From: Bacteroidota bacterium
GTDB lineage: Bacteria; Bacteroidota; Ignavibacteria; Tepidaquicellales; Tepidaquicellaceae
Assembly: GCA_023429265.1 (NCBI GenBank)
Contig: JAEYVS010000178.1
Location: forward strand, 1-16,607
DNA: 16,607 nt
Reading direction: 5' to 3'
The notes under the pieces are model-generated. The model saw only the letters and a list, made by a program, of their open reading frames with translations. It searched no databases and was not told where the DNA came from. Shown here in pieces: positions 1 through 8,036 of this stretch. Positions within the stretch are counted from its first letter, which is position 1. Each line of letters starts with the position of its first letter. The position numbers and the translations under genes were made by a program.

Positions 1-132
1 ATTTTCAGAATGGTTAATAAACATCAAATACGCAGTTCCGCGGGTATAATATCGCCGAGAGATACCATAGTATCGACTGACGGTATTATATTCCCGCTTG
101 ATGTTCCTGAAAAGAAGACATTGAAACAATGA
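1..132 (+). CDS. Unrecognised short reading frame, 5' end possibly outside the window
   Basis: Frame 1 is open from the window edge to a TGA at 130-132. The visible peptide is 43 residues (from the ATG at 10, 40 residues) and ends in DVPEKKTLKQ. I do not recognise a family. The reason to take it seriously is the ATGA overlap with the next gene, whose ATG begins at 129, a typical operon junction. It may be the C terminus of a gene starting upstream or a complete 40-residue peptide. There is no signal peptide or membrane segment. Reality as a gene is uncertain. Confidence 0.35.
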   Translation: MFRMVNKHQIRSSAGIISPRDTIVSTDGIIFPLDVPEKKTLKQ

Positions 133-410
133 AGCTGAGCAGGTACATATCGGAGAGCAATGGAATAAAGTATTCGATGGAATTCGCAAAGATAGCGAAT
201 TCGTATTACCCTCACTTTACGGCAGAATATAAAGGACAAACTTTAAAAGCCGCGATCGATCTGACCATAATAGAAGGCACCTTTGATGATGAGGATAAAT
301 TCTACGAGGTGATCGATTGGGCGACAGAAAATAATGAGCTACTCCAAAGCATGTGGGGGAAGCTCATTAAAAGAAAGATAGACCATTTGAATGTCAGGAG
401 GGCTGTGTAG
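129..410 (+). CDS. DUF4160-like small protein
   Basis: This 93-residue protein matches the pattern I know for DUF4160: an N-terminal strand region (LSRY...GIKYSMEF), then a core YPHFTAEYKGQ (residues 27-37; the family usually reads PPHFHAEY), an AAID strand, a central glycine (IEGTF) and a C-terminal helix VIDWATENNELLQSMW (residues 62-77; family consensus E/DWA..H..EL..NW). Length agrees with the 80-95 residues usual for the family. DUF4160 proteins are of unknown biochemical role, are often encoded beside DUF2442 proteins, and have been proposed to act in toxin-antitoxin-like pairs. Here the upstream partner overlaps by ATGA but is not recognisable as DUF2442. The first histidine position of the family motif is kept and the second is T. 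Confidence 0.72.
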   Translation: MKLSRYISESNGIKYSMEFAKIANSYYPHFTAEYKGQTLKAAIDLTIIEGTFDDEDKFYEVIDWATENNELLQSMWGKLIKRKIDHLNVRRAV

Positions 411-453
411 GTTTGGCAGCTGAAACACATTTTAACCCTGTTCATTGTAAACG

Positions 454-1299
454 ATGAAAGATAAGATACAAAAACTGGAAAATTTAGGCTTCACGCTTAA
501 TGAATCCAAGGTCTTTCTATCATTGATGAGCGGTAATGTAATGACCGCCAGTGAAATAGCTAAGAATGCGGGAATTCCCCGGACATCGGTATACGAAATA
601 CTGAAGTCATTTGTGGAGAAGGGGATATGCAACGAAATAGAGACGCCAACGAAGCTGAAGTATGAGATCATCGATCCGGATGTAGTAAAAGACAAAATTG
701 AAAGGGAGATAAAAAAGTCCCATAGCGTGAGGCTCGATTCGCTCGAGAACACCTTTGATGAATTCAAGGCTTTGTATAAAGCAGATTCAGAAGAAGACGG
801 TTCCCACGACATCGAGCTTCTCCGGGGCTTCAATAAACACCGGCACCTGCGGTTTTCTGAGCTGGTAAAAAACTCATCAACAGAAATTCTTCTGGTTAAT
901 AAGGTCCGCGGAAGGATCTTTTCCGAACTGGATGAAAATTCCAAAAAATTTATCAAAAAAGGCGGGGTAGGTAAATCCATTTATGAGATCAGCGATGACT
1001 TCAAGATCAAGATAAATGACACCTGGGAGGATGTATCAAAGGAAGGATTTGCTGAAATTTGTGAACAGTACGAAAGCGATGGCATTCAGATACGTCTTGC
1101 AAAGCACTTATCTCAAAATTTTGCTGTCTTTGACGCCGAGATAGTATTTTTAAATTTAGTTAGAGAAGTAAGAGGAAAATATGAAAGTAGTGATATCATC
1201 AGCAGAAATAAAAATTTTGCAGAATTAATGCGTTACACATTTGAATGTTTGTGGAATAGCTCAATGACAGTTAAGGAATTTAAGAATTCATTAAAATAA
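454..1299 (+). CDS. TrmB-family transcriptional regulator
   Basis: A 281-residue cytoplasmic DNA-binding regulator. Residues 1-75 form the TrmB-type winged helix: KLENLGFTLNESKVFLSLMSG, then TASEIAKNAGIPRTSVYEILKSF as the recognition helix-turn-helix, then the wing (TKLKYEIIDPD). Residues about 78-112 are a charged helical linker likely to dimerise. Residues 120-281 resemble the TrmB effector domain, with a strand STEILLVN, then GIQIRLAKHLSQNFAVFDAEIVFLNL, and a final helix FAELMRYTFECLW. TrmB proteins mostly sense sugars in archaea, but bacterial members occur and the ligand cannot be read from sequence. An in-frame TAA at 448-450 makes the ATG at 454 the earliest start. No clear Shine-Dalgarno is visible. 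No sugar-transport gene is adjacent, so the target is unknown. Confidence 0.85.
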   Translation: MKDKIQKLENLGFTLNESKVFLSLMSGNVMTASEIAKNAGIPRTSVYEILKSFVEKGICNEIETPTKLKYEIIDPDVVKDKIEREIKKSHSVRLDSLENTFDEFKALYKADSEEDGSHDIELLRGFNKHRHLRFSELVKNSSTEILLVNKVRGRIFSELDENSKKFIKKGGVGKSIYEISDDFKIKINDTWEDVSKEGFAEICEQYESDGIQIRLAKHLSQNFAVFDAEIVFLNLVREVRGKYESSDIISRNKNFAELMRYTFECLWNSSMTVKEFKNSLK

Positions 1300-1364
1300 T
1301 GAAATCATAAAATCATTTAACTTGCATTGATTTTAAATTATAAAAGGGCAATATTCATAAAGTA

Positions 1365-1393
1365 TTGATTTATCATAGTTAGAACGCTATAAT
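1365..1393 (+). promoter_or_regulatory. Sigma-70-like promoter for the secreted T9SS protein
   Basis: TTGATT (1365-1370), a 17-nt spacer, then a perfect TATAAT (1388-1393). Transcription would start near 1400, leaving about 20 nt before the GTG at 1420 but only 8 nt before the TTG at 1408. This is one reason for choosing GTG as the start. Confidence 0.6.
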
Positions 1394-1419
1394 TAAAAAT
1401 TTCATAGTTGGGCACATTA

Positions 1420-3423
1420 GTGAACAAAATTACAATCAAAATATTTAGTTTAATTCTGCTAACAGTAATATTATTATCTGTTAATATAAACTCTTTTGCA
1501 GAAGATATTAAATCGTGGCGTACGTTTCCAAATAGTAAATTTAACGGGGAAGTTAAGGCATTTACCGTTTATAATGGAGACATAATTGTTGGAGGAAAGT
1601 TTACTGCTGTCAGCGGCAAACAGGCAATCGGAATAGCCTGGTGGAATGGGACTCAATGGGTCGCATTGAATAATGATACGGACTGCGAGATATATACAAT
1701 GATGATATGGAATGGTGATCTCATCGCCGGCGGGAAGTTTAATACTATCGGAGGTGTGTCTGCAAAGAACATAGCCAGATACAGGAATGGCAACTGGGAG
1801 CCGATGGGGAATGGTTTCAATAATGAAGTAAACGCATTAATCGAATATGATAATAAACTAATAGCCGGTGGAAAATTTACTTTTTCAGGATTTAGTCTAA
1901 CTCTAAGAGTTGCTTCATTTTCAAATGCCTCCGGAGGTACCTGGACACAGGTTGGCGGAGGATTTTTTGATGATGTGAACGCCTTCACAGTTAAATCTAA
2001 TAGGCTTTACGCAGGCGGTAATTTTTCAGGCCGCGTATCGGAGCTCAATGGCAATAACTGGCATAAATCCGGAGACGGACTAAACGATGACGTTTACGCG
2101 TTGACAGTTTTCAATAATAGAGTAATAGCAGGCGGTAAGTTTAACGGTAGAATTGCACAGCTCCAGGGAGAGAGTTGGAATGTTATCGGTTCGGGTGTTA
2201 ACTCTGATGTTCGTTCACTGCTTTCTCTGGGGAGTGAACTCATAGTTGGCGGAGATTTCATCAGAGCAGGCAATAGTTCAAGCGGCAAGTTTGTAAATAG
2301 AATTGTAAGCTGGAATGGAAGCCAATGGAAATCTCTTGGTTCAGGGATGAGCGGCAGAGTACAGACGTTATTTTATGATAATGAGACTTTGCTTGCTGGG
2401 GGAGACTTCAATTCCGCAGGCGGAGACACGGCTAATAATTTTTCAAGTTGGAAGACAGTTCCCTTGAGAACAATTACAGGAAAAGTGACATTCAGCGATA
2501 ATAATAAACCTGTTAGCAGTGGAAAAGTATATGCTGCTAAATTAGACATATATACTAAGAAGCTTATCTATCTTGATTCATCAGACATTGGAGATATTAG
2601 ATTAGATTCGGGTCAATATACTCTAGATAGAGTACCGGTAGGAGAAGGTGATCTCTTCATTTGTTTTCCGGAAGATGAAGATGACTCGCCAATTGGTAAT
2701 CCTGTATCCTTTTTACCGACATACTATCCTAACACGACGAAGTGGGTAAACGCTACCCGACTGCCCGTGAATACAAGTCATTCGAACATTAATTTTTCCG
2801 TTCAAAGAGTGGTGCGTGATACTGATTTTACGGGTGAAGAGGGAACATTGTCGGGAGAAGCAGACCTGAACTATACACCTTCGGGTTACCCATCAAACGG
2901 AAATTTTTATTTCAATGCGGGCACAATCATTTACTTGACTAAGAATGGTTCTCCATTTGATTTTGGTGTCAGCGGGGAAGATGAAGAGTTTAGAATAGAA
3001 GATCTTCCTTACGGGCAGTATATGGTTACTTCAGACAGGGTAGGGTTTGAGTCATTTACTTCCAGCGTAATAATATTCCCGGGAGTCAATACGATCAATT
3101 TTTCAATTGATACTATCAGTATCATAACAAACATCAGCGGAAACCAGACTGAGCTTCCGTCAAGTTTTACTTTACATCAGAATTATCCAAATCCATTTAA
3201 TCCTTCTACAACAATAAGGTTCGATATCCCGTCGAATATGGTAGTGAAACTGAAGATCTATGACATGCTCGGCAGGGAAGTATACTCACTTATAGACGGT
3301 CAGATGACTGCGGGCAGCTACGAGGCTAAGTGGAACGCTTCAGGCTTCTCAAGCGGAGTGTATTACTATTCACTGCAGGCTGACGGCTTCAATCAAACTA
3401 ATAGAATGGTGCTGGTGAAGTAG
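1420..3423 (+). CDS. Secreted T9SS type A cargo with seven propeller-like repeats
   Basis: Start chosen at GTG 1420 because it gives a textbook signal peptide (residues 1-27: basic start, hydrophobic IFSLILLTVILLSV, cleavage after NSFA); the TTG at 1408 adds four residues. The mature protein has seven copies of a unit with an (I/L)xxGG(K/N/D)F strand and a downstream W-containing strand (NGxxWxxLG type), residues about 45-350, consistent with a seven-bladed beta-propeller. From about 352 (ITGKVTFSDNN) to 570 there are one or two carboxypeptidase-regulatory or cna-B-like beta-sandwich domains. Residues 583-667 are a type A type IX secretion sorting domain: QNYPNPFNPSTTIRFDIP, then LKIYDMLGREV, SGVYYYSLQ and MVLVK at the end. 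The protein should cross the outer membrane by T9SS and be released or surface anchored. Ligand or enzymatic activity is unknown. It lies convergent to the SBP gene, with 18 bp between stops. Confidence 0.88.
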   Translation: MNKITIKIFSLILLTVILLSVNINSFAEDIKSWRTFPNSKFNGEVKAFTVYNGDIIVGGKFTAVSGKQAIGIAWWNGTQWVALNNDTDCEIYTMMIWNGDLIAGGKFNTIGGVSAKNIARYRNGNWEPMGNGFNNEVNALIEYDNKLIAGGKFTFSGFSLTLRVASFSNASGGTWTQVGGGFFDDVNAFTVKSNRLYAGGNFSGRVSELNGNNWHKSGDGLNDDVYALTVFNNRVIAGGKFNGRIAQLQGESWNVIGSGVNSDVRSLLSLGSELIVGGDFIRAGNSSSGKFVNRIVSWNGSQWKSLGSGMSGRVQTLFYDNETLLAGGDFNSAGGDTANNFSSWKTVPLRTITGKVTFSDNNKPVSSGKVYAAKLDIYTKKLIYLDSSDIGDIRLDSGQYTLDRVPVGEGDLFICFPEDEDDSPIGNPVSFLPTYYPNTTKWVNATRLPVNTSHSNINFSVQRVVRDTDFTGEEGTLSGEADLNYTPSGYPSNGNFYFNAGTIIYLTKNGSPFDFGVSGEDEEFRIEDLPYGQYMVTSDRVGFESFTSSVIIFPGVNTINFSIDTISIITNISGNQTELPSSFTLHQNYPNPFNPSTTIRFDIPSNMVVKLKIYDMLGREVYSLIDGQMTAGSYEAKWNASGFSSGVYYYSLQADGFNQTNRMVLVK

Positions 3424-3441
3424 TTTTACCCTTTCTTTATT

Positions 3442-5121
3442 TTAATTCTTCTTTGCGTGTTTCAGGTTTACTATATTTAAGCCGCTGAGATAAAACCCTT
3501 CTACATTTTTCTTTAGCAAATATACCTGCTGGTTGTAATACAAATACAGCCAGGCTGCATCCTCGATTACAATCTTCTGCATTTGGTCGTATATTTGTTT
3601 ACGCTTTTCGAAATCAGTCTCTCTCAATGCTTCTTCATATAATCGGTCAATTTCAGGGTTATTGTAACCGACACGGTTAGGACCTTTTGGAGTTATATTT
3701 TTGCTGTAGAAGAGCGCCATGAAATTCTCCGGATCGAAGTAATCCGCTCCCCAGCTTGCCCGCCAGAAAGGGAATTTACCGTCCTCCTGCTGCGATATGA
3801 GCGTTGCCTGGAGCATCTGTTCGAGCTTCAGGTCGATGCCAATTTCCTTTAGCTGTTCCTGCACCGCAATGGCGATGGTTTTCTGTATCTCGTCATTACC
3901 CATATACAGCGTGAGGTCGAGCCCCTGACCATTAGGGTATCCTGCTTCAGTTAGAAGCTGAATCGCTTTGTCTTTGTCATATCCATAGCCTTTAATGTCC
4001 GGATTATAACCCGGCATCCCGACAGGTATGGGTCCGTTGTGCGCAGGTGTACCTCTATTCTGTAAAACATATTTTATAATCTTCTCTCTATCGATCGCGT
4101 AGTTCAATGCCTGCCGGAGCTTTAAATTTCCTGCGAAGGGTCCTGTCATACCACCGGGCAATGATTTATCCTGCATCATCCCGAAGAATACCGTCTGGAG
4201 CCAGGGCTGACGTACCAGGTCGAAATCCCTTCCGGACGGGTCTGTCAGATCTCCATTTTCGTCTATCAGCTGGTCGATGGTTTCAGATGACGGGAGGTGA
4301 AAGTCATACCGCCCATTCACAAAGTCCAGGTATTCTGTTTCGGATGAGGGAGTAAATGTCATCACTATGCCGTCGAGGTATGGAAGTTGATTTCCCTGCG
4401 CGTCTTTGCCCCAGTAGTTAGGATTTTTTTCAAAGACAAGCTCCTTATCGAGGTCCCATCGAGCGAATTTAAAGGGACCCGTACCAACCGGATGCTGACC
4501 GAATCCATCCCCGTAATGCTCAACTGCCTCACGAGGGTAAACAGACCCGTAAGTCATTGTGAGGATGCTGAGAAAAGGAGCGAACGGATGTGTAAGTTCT
4601 ATCTGCAAGGTGCTGTCATTAACTGCTTTTATCCCGGTTATTTCTTTAACAGTCCCGTCTTTTGATTGTGAATCCATAAACTCTTCCACGCCTTTGATCT
4701 TGTCACGGAAAACCCACGACCCCCTTGTCTTTGTCTTTGGGTTATTCACTCTTTCGAGGCAGTATTTAAAATCAGAAGCTACAACCTTTCTTCCTTTTCC
4801 GTCAGGGAAGCACTCATCATCGTGAAAATAAACATCATCCCTTAGCGTAAAAGTATAAACCATACCATCTTCGGAAATTTCCCAGCTTTTTGCGATAGCC
4901 GGGGTTATCTCGTTTGCTTCATTGTATTCCACGAGCCCCTCCATCATTATGGATAATGCCCATATTGTCTGGTTAGAGTTCGACATTACCGGCTCCATCG
5001 TCTCGATCCCAAGGGGCTGATTGAGGCGGAAGATATTGTCACCTGATTCGGTATTATCATCACCGCAAGAGGCTGTCATTGCGGAAATCGCAAAAGAAAG
5101 GAATAATATGAGCTTTTTCAT
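3442..5121 (-). CDS. ABC transporter solute-binding lipoprotein, family 5 (peptide/nickel type)
   Basis: A 559-residue extracytoplasmic solute-binding protein. The N terminus (MKKLILFLSFAISAMTASC) is a lipoprotein signal with lipobox TASC, so Cys19 is the predicted lipidated residue. The SBP_bac_5 fold is recognised from EITPAIAKSWEISEDGMVYT and FTLRDDVYFHDD near residues 70-100, VVASDFKYCLERV, the VGTGPFKFARWDLDKELV segment, the LRQALNYAIDREKI region, and the C-terminal EEALRETDFEKRKQIYDQMQ. Length fits OppA/DppA proteins (about 500-600). These bind oligopeptides, but family members also bind nickel, opines and sugars, so the substrate is not assigned. No permease or ATPase genes are next to it; it is an orphan binding protein. 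It is divergent from the acyl-CoA ligase gene, and its leader carries a candidate operator. Confidence 0.92.
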   Translation of the reverse strand: MKKLILFLSFAISAMTASCGDDNTESGDNIFRLNQPLGIETMEPVMSNSNQTIWALSIMMEGLVEYNEANEITPAIAKSWEISEDGMVYTFTLRDDVYFHDDECFPDGKGRKVVASDFKYCLERVNNPKTKTRGSWVFRDKIKGVEEFMDSQSKDGTVKEITGIKAVNDSTLQIELTHPFAPFLSILTMTYGSVYPREAVEHYGDGFGQHPVGTGPFKFARWDLDKELVFEKNPNYWGKDAQGNQLPYLDGIVMTFTPSSETEYLDFVNGRYDFHLPSSETIDQLIDENGDLTDPSGRDFDLVRQPWLQTVFFGMMQDKSLPGGMTGPFAGNLKLRQALNYAIDREKIIKYVLQNRGTPAHNGPIPVGMPGYNPDIKGYGYDKDKAIQLLTEAGYPNGQGLDLTLYMGNDEIQKTIAIAVQEQLKEIGIDLKLEQMLQATLISQQEDGKFPFWRASWGADYFDPENFMALFYSKNITPKGPNRVGYNNPEIDRLYEEALRETDFEKRKQIYDQMQKIVIEDAAWLYLYYNQQVYLLKKNVEGFYLSGLNIVNLKHAKKN

Positions 5122-5142
5122 TTATAGATTGTCAATAAATTT

Positions 5143-5173
5143 AGTATATTTAGGATACTTTTTGTGAAGTATC
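5143..5173 (-). promoter_or_regulatory. Operator-like inverted repeat beside a minus-strand -10 element
   Basis: GATACTT (5154-5160), 6-nt spacer TTTGTG, AAGTATC (5167-5173): a perfect 7-bp inverted repeat in the 115-bp divergent intergenic region. On the minus strand a TATACT (5143-5148) lies just downstream, about 22 nt before the SBP ATG, so the repeat would cover the -35 region. A regulator bound here could act on one or both divergent genes. The repeat is directly visible; the regulatory role is inferred. Confidence 0.4.
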
Positions 5174-5236
5174 GCTCAAAAAATAAACATTAATGAGCAC
5201 AATTTGAATATACTTACCAATATTATTTAAATTAAA

Positions 5237-6901
5237 TTGGACGAATCAACAAAACACAATATCAGGCTGGCGCATAATTTCGACGATAAGTCAGCTACAG
5301 ATTACCTTGTTAAGTACCAGAACATTCTGGAGCTCGTCGATGCGCAGACATCCGCTCACTCAGAAGATGAATACCTGGTTTTTTATGATGATAAGGGAAA
5401 CAGGACGGTATATTCCTACACAGAATTCCGTCACAAAGTAAATAAGCTTGCCAATTTCCTCCTGCAGAATGACATACAGCTCGAAGACAGGATCGCCACT
5501 TTTTCTCATAATCATTCGGATACCGTCATTCTTTATTACGCCTGCTGGTCGATAGGGGCGGTGATAGTGCCATTAAATGTAAACGAAGAACCGGATATGG
5601 TGAAATACATCCTGGATAATTCAAGCACCCGGATGGTATTTACCAGGAACGAGTACGTTAGTAAGCTCGCGGAAATCGGTGGAAGCTTTAAGGTTGTTAG
5701 CTTCGATGAAGCAGATTTTTCCGGATTGCCAGGTGAGATCGACTCTTCATATGAAAACCATTCCAATAAGGAAAGCGAGGCGATGATAGTCTATACATCC
5801 GGGACGACAGGAAATCCCAAAGGCGTGGTATTGACTCAATATAACCTGATGGCAGATGCTTTTGCAATTTCGGAATGGCATCAATTGTATAGCGGAGATA
5901 CAATGATGTGCGTGCTGCCAATACACCACGTAAACGGTACCGTTGTTACGATAATGACGACTATGTTTTATGGCGGGCGGCTTGTACTTAATCAGAAATT
6001 CCACACGGATAAATTCTTTAAGCGGCTCGCTGATGAAGGTGTGAAAGTCGTGAGCGTGGTTCCTACCCTGCTTCAATTCCTTCTTCACTCTGAAGAATAT
6101 TCATCTAAACACGACCTTAATAAATTCTCGCACATCATATGCGGTGCAGGACCTCTTACCTGTGAGATAGCAAGGAATTTCGAGCAGAGGTTTGGTCTTC
6201 GGATCGTTCACGGTTATGGTCTCTCGGAGACAACCTGCTATTCGTGTTTCATTCCAATGGACCTTCCGGATGAGGAGCATTCCCGCTGGCAGAATGACTT
6301 TGGATTCCCGGCTATTGGTATTCCGATAAATTGCAACGATATGGCAATACACGATGAGAACGGCAATCACCTCGAGGAAGAGCAGAAGGGTGAGATAGTA
6401 ATACGCGGTCATAATGTAATGAAGTATTATTTCGATAATGATGAAGTGAACAGGAAGACATTCGAGTTCGGCTGGTTCCGCAGCGGTGACGAAGGCTTTT
6501 TTAAATATGATAATAACGGCAAACCCTACTTTTTCATTACGGGAAGGCTCAAGGAGCTCATCATCAGGGGAGGCGTGAATATTTCACCGCTCGAGATAGA
6601 CGAGGTCTTGTCCGGTCTGGACTTTGTTAAGGCAGGCATCGCGGTGGGATTCGATAATGACTGGTACGGGGAAGAAGTAGGAGCGCTGGTGATATTAAAC
6701 ACCGCACCTGCCGACGATGCGGAAGCAGAATCTTACAGGCAGATGGTGATTTCAGGCTGCGCCGCGAAGCTCCCATTTCATAAAGCTCCCAAGGTGGTGA
6801 TACTTTCGGATACCATCCCGGTAACATCCACCGGAAAATATCAGCGCAATAAGGTAAAGCATTTGTTTACGGAACATAAAGCAACGCAATTCAAAAAATA
6901 A
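5237..6901 (+). CDS. Class I adenylate-forming acyl-CoA ligase/synthetase
   Basis: A 554-residue cytoplasmic ANL-superfamily enzyme predicted to activate a carboxylic acid with ATP and transfer it to CoA. Core motifs are intact: P-loop YTSGTTGNPKG (residues 186-196), the VLPIHHVNG segment, GAGPLTCE, the adenine/acyl motif HGYGLSETT (325-333), the ribose-binding WFRSGDEG (413-420; usual TGD, here SGD), the hinge GRLKELIIRGGVNISPLEI (436-454), and the C-terminal catalytic Lys534 in VTSTGKYQRNKV. Closest general type: CaiC-like/long or medium-chain acyl-CoA ligases; the acid is not predictable. The start is TTG: an in-frame TAA at 5228-5230 precedes it and the next Met (residue 121) would remove most of the fold. 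It stands alone downstream of the divergent SBP gene, which may supply an import partner, though that is only context. Confidence 0.9.
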   Translation: MDESTKHNIRLAHNFDDKSATDYLVKYQNILELVDAQTSAHSEDEYLVFYDDKGNRTVYSYTEFRHKVNKLANFLLQNDIQLEDRIATFSHNHSDTVILYYACWSIGAVIVPLNVNEEPDMVKYILDNSSTRMVFTRNEYVSKLAEIGGSFKVVSFDEADFSGLPGEIDSSYENHSNKESEAMIVYTSGTTGNPKGVVLTQYNLMADAFAISEWHQLYSGDTMMCVLPIHHVNGTVVTIMTTMFYGGRLVLNQKFHTDKFFKRLADEGVKVVSVVPTLLQFLLHSEEYSSKHDLNKFSHIICGAGPLTCEIARNFEQRFGLRIVHGYGLSETTCYSCFIPMDLPDEEHSRWQNDFGFPAIGIPINCNDMAIHDENGNHLEEEQKGEIVIRGHNVMKYYFDNDEVNRKTFEFGWFRSGDEGFFKYDNNGKPYFFITGRLKELIIRGGVNISPLEIDEVLSGLDFVKAGIAVGFDNDWYGEEVGALVILNTAPADDAEAESYRQMVISGCAAKLPFHKAPKVVILSDTIPVTSTGKYQRNKVKHLFTEHKATQFKK

Positions 6902-6919
6902 CATTTCTTAGCGGGGATG

Positions 6920-6939
6920 ACCCGGTCTATATGCCGGGT
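6920..6939 (+). terminator. Possible terminator hairpin after the acyl-CoA ligase gene
   Basis: ACCCGG (6920-6925), 8-nt loop, CCGGGT (6934-6939), 18 nt after the ligase stop. The stem is GC-rich but is followed by TAAATTAAAAT rather than a T run, so it is at best a weak intrinsic terminator. It separates the ligase gene from the cyclase operon. Confidence 0.35.
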
Positions 6940-6956
6940 TAAATTAAAATATTATT

Positions 6957-8036
6957 CTGGAAAACGGAAAAGAAAATAATTACGATAAGCTTTTAAACAT
7001 TTTATACTCGGCAATCGCGGGTATCGTGGTGGGCTTTGTATTTTCACTGATATTCTTCAGTTTCAGCCTCAGCTCCGTTGTCGAAGGAATGATAATGGGC
7101 TTTCTCGTCTTTATCATTATATCCACTTTTGAAAATTACATCTTCCGTCCCCGCTACAGGAAGCTCAGGTTTGCCACCATTCTTATATTCCGGATGGTGT
7201 TTTATTTTGCCGTGGTATCTTTCTCGGTGCTGCTTGTCTGGGTGCTCAATGAAGCCCGTCTCGAAAACACAGGATTCTTTGAGGTCATACGCGATGGCAG
7301 GGTTAAGGATTTTATTCTTCGTACTGAATTCATCCGCATACTGATATTTACGTCCGTGGTCAGTATCCTTATCATTTACATCAGCCAGATGAATTACCTG
7401 CTCGGGCAGAATGTGCTTATGAGGTATCTGTCGGGAAGATATTATAAGCCCGTGCTGGAGGAAAGGTTCTTCATGTTCCTCGACCTGACATCATCGACTA
7501 CGCTGGCTGAACGCTCCCGCCCCATCGAGTACCATACGTTCCTGAATAACTATTTTTACGACGTGGACGGTCCCATCCGCAAATCCCGGGGCGAGGTCTT
7601 CCAGTACGCGGGCGACCAGGTTGTAATTACTTGGACGGAAAAGGACGGCAGGAGAAAAGCTAACTGCATCAAATGTTTCTTCCGTATCAAGCACAAAATA
7701 GAATCACTTGAGGAAGTTTATAAAGAGAAATTCGGGATGGTGCCCAAGATCAAAGCCGGGATGCACTTCGGAAATGTAGTCGTAGGGGAGATAGGTGACT
7801 CAAAAAAGGAGATCGTGTATCACGGTGATGTAATTAATACGGCATCCCGCATACAGGAGGAATGCAATGTATTGAACAAGAACTTCCTTGTGTCCGCCGA
7901 GGTCCTGGACTTTGTGGATTTGCCGGAGAAGTACCGGTCTGAATTACTCGGTGAGTTTTTGCTGAAGGGTAAGGAACACGCAGTTGAGTTATATAGTATA
8001 GAAGAGGTAAATGTAAATCAAAGTAAGGGGTCGTAA
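6957..8036 (+). CDS. Membrane-bound class III adenylate/guanylate cyclase
   Basis: N-terminal membrane domain (three to four helices, roughly residues 12-150) followed by a class III cyclase homology domain (about 165-335). Using the CTG at 6957 as residue 1, metal-binding Asp176 sits in FMFLDLTSST and Asp220 in YAGDQ; transition-state residues Asn294 and Arg298 lie in GDVINTASRI. The positions that select the base are unusual: Gln216 where adenylate cyclases have Lys, and Val287 where they have Asp or Thr, so cAMP versus cGMP product is open. No ATG exists in frame: the frame opens after a TAA at 6945. A GTG at 7026 would start inside the first helix, whereas CTG 6957 (or ATT 6951/6954) gives a hydrophilic lead (ENGKENNYDKLLN) before it. 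It overlaps the next gene by one base (TAATG). The N-terminal membrane part probably senses or localises. Confidence 0.85.
   Translation: MENGKENNYDKLLNILYSAIAGIVVGFVFSLIFFSFSLSSVVEGMIMGFLVFIIISTFENYIFRPRYRKLRFATILIFRMVFYFAVVSFSVLLVWVLNEARLENTGFFEVIRDGRVKDFILRTEFIRILIFTSVVSILIIYISQMNYLLGQNVLMRYLSGRYYKPVLEERFFMFLDLTSSTTLAERSRPIEYHTFLNNYFYDVDGPIRKSRGEVFQYAGDQVVITWTEKDGRRKANCIKCFFRIKHKIESLEEVYKEKFGMVPKIKAGMHFGNVVVGEIGDSKKEIVYHGDVINTASRIQEECNVLNKNFLVSAEVLDFVDLPEKYRSELLGEFLLKGKEHAVELYSIEEVNVNQSKGS

Noticed and set aside
432..980. 182-codon - strand frame opposite the TrmB-like gene
   Set aside because: Ser/Leu-rich antisense shadow of a well-recognised regulator.
4107..4825. Overlapping + strand frames inside the solute-binding protein gene
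   Set aside because: They are antisense to a clear full-length SBP_bac_5 gene and show no motifs.
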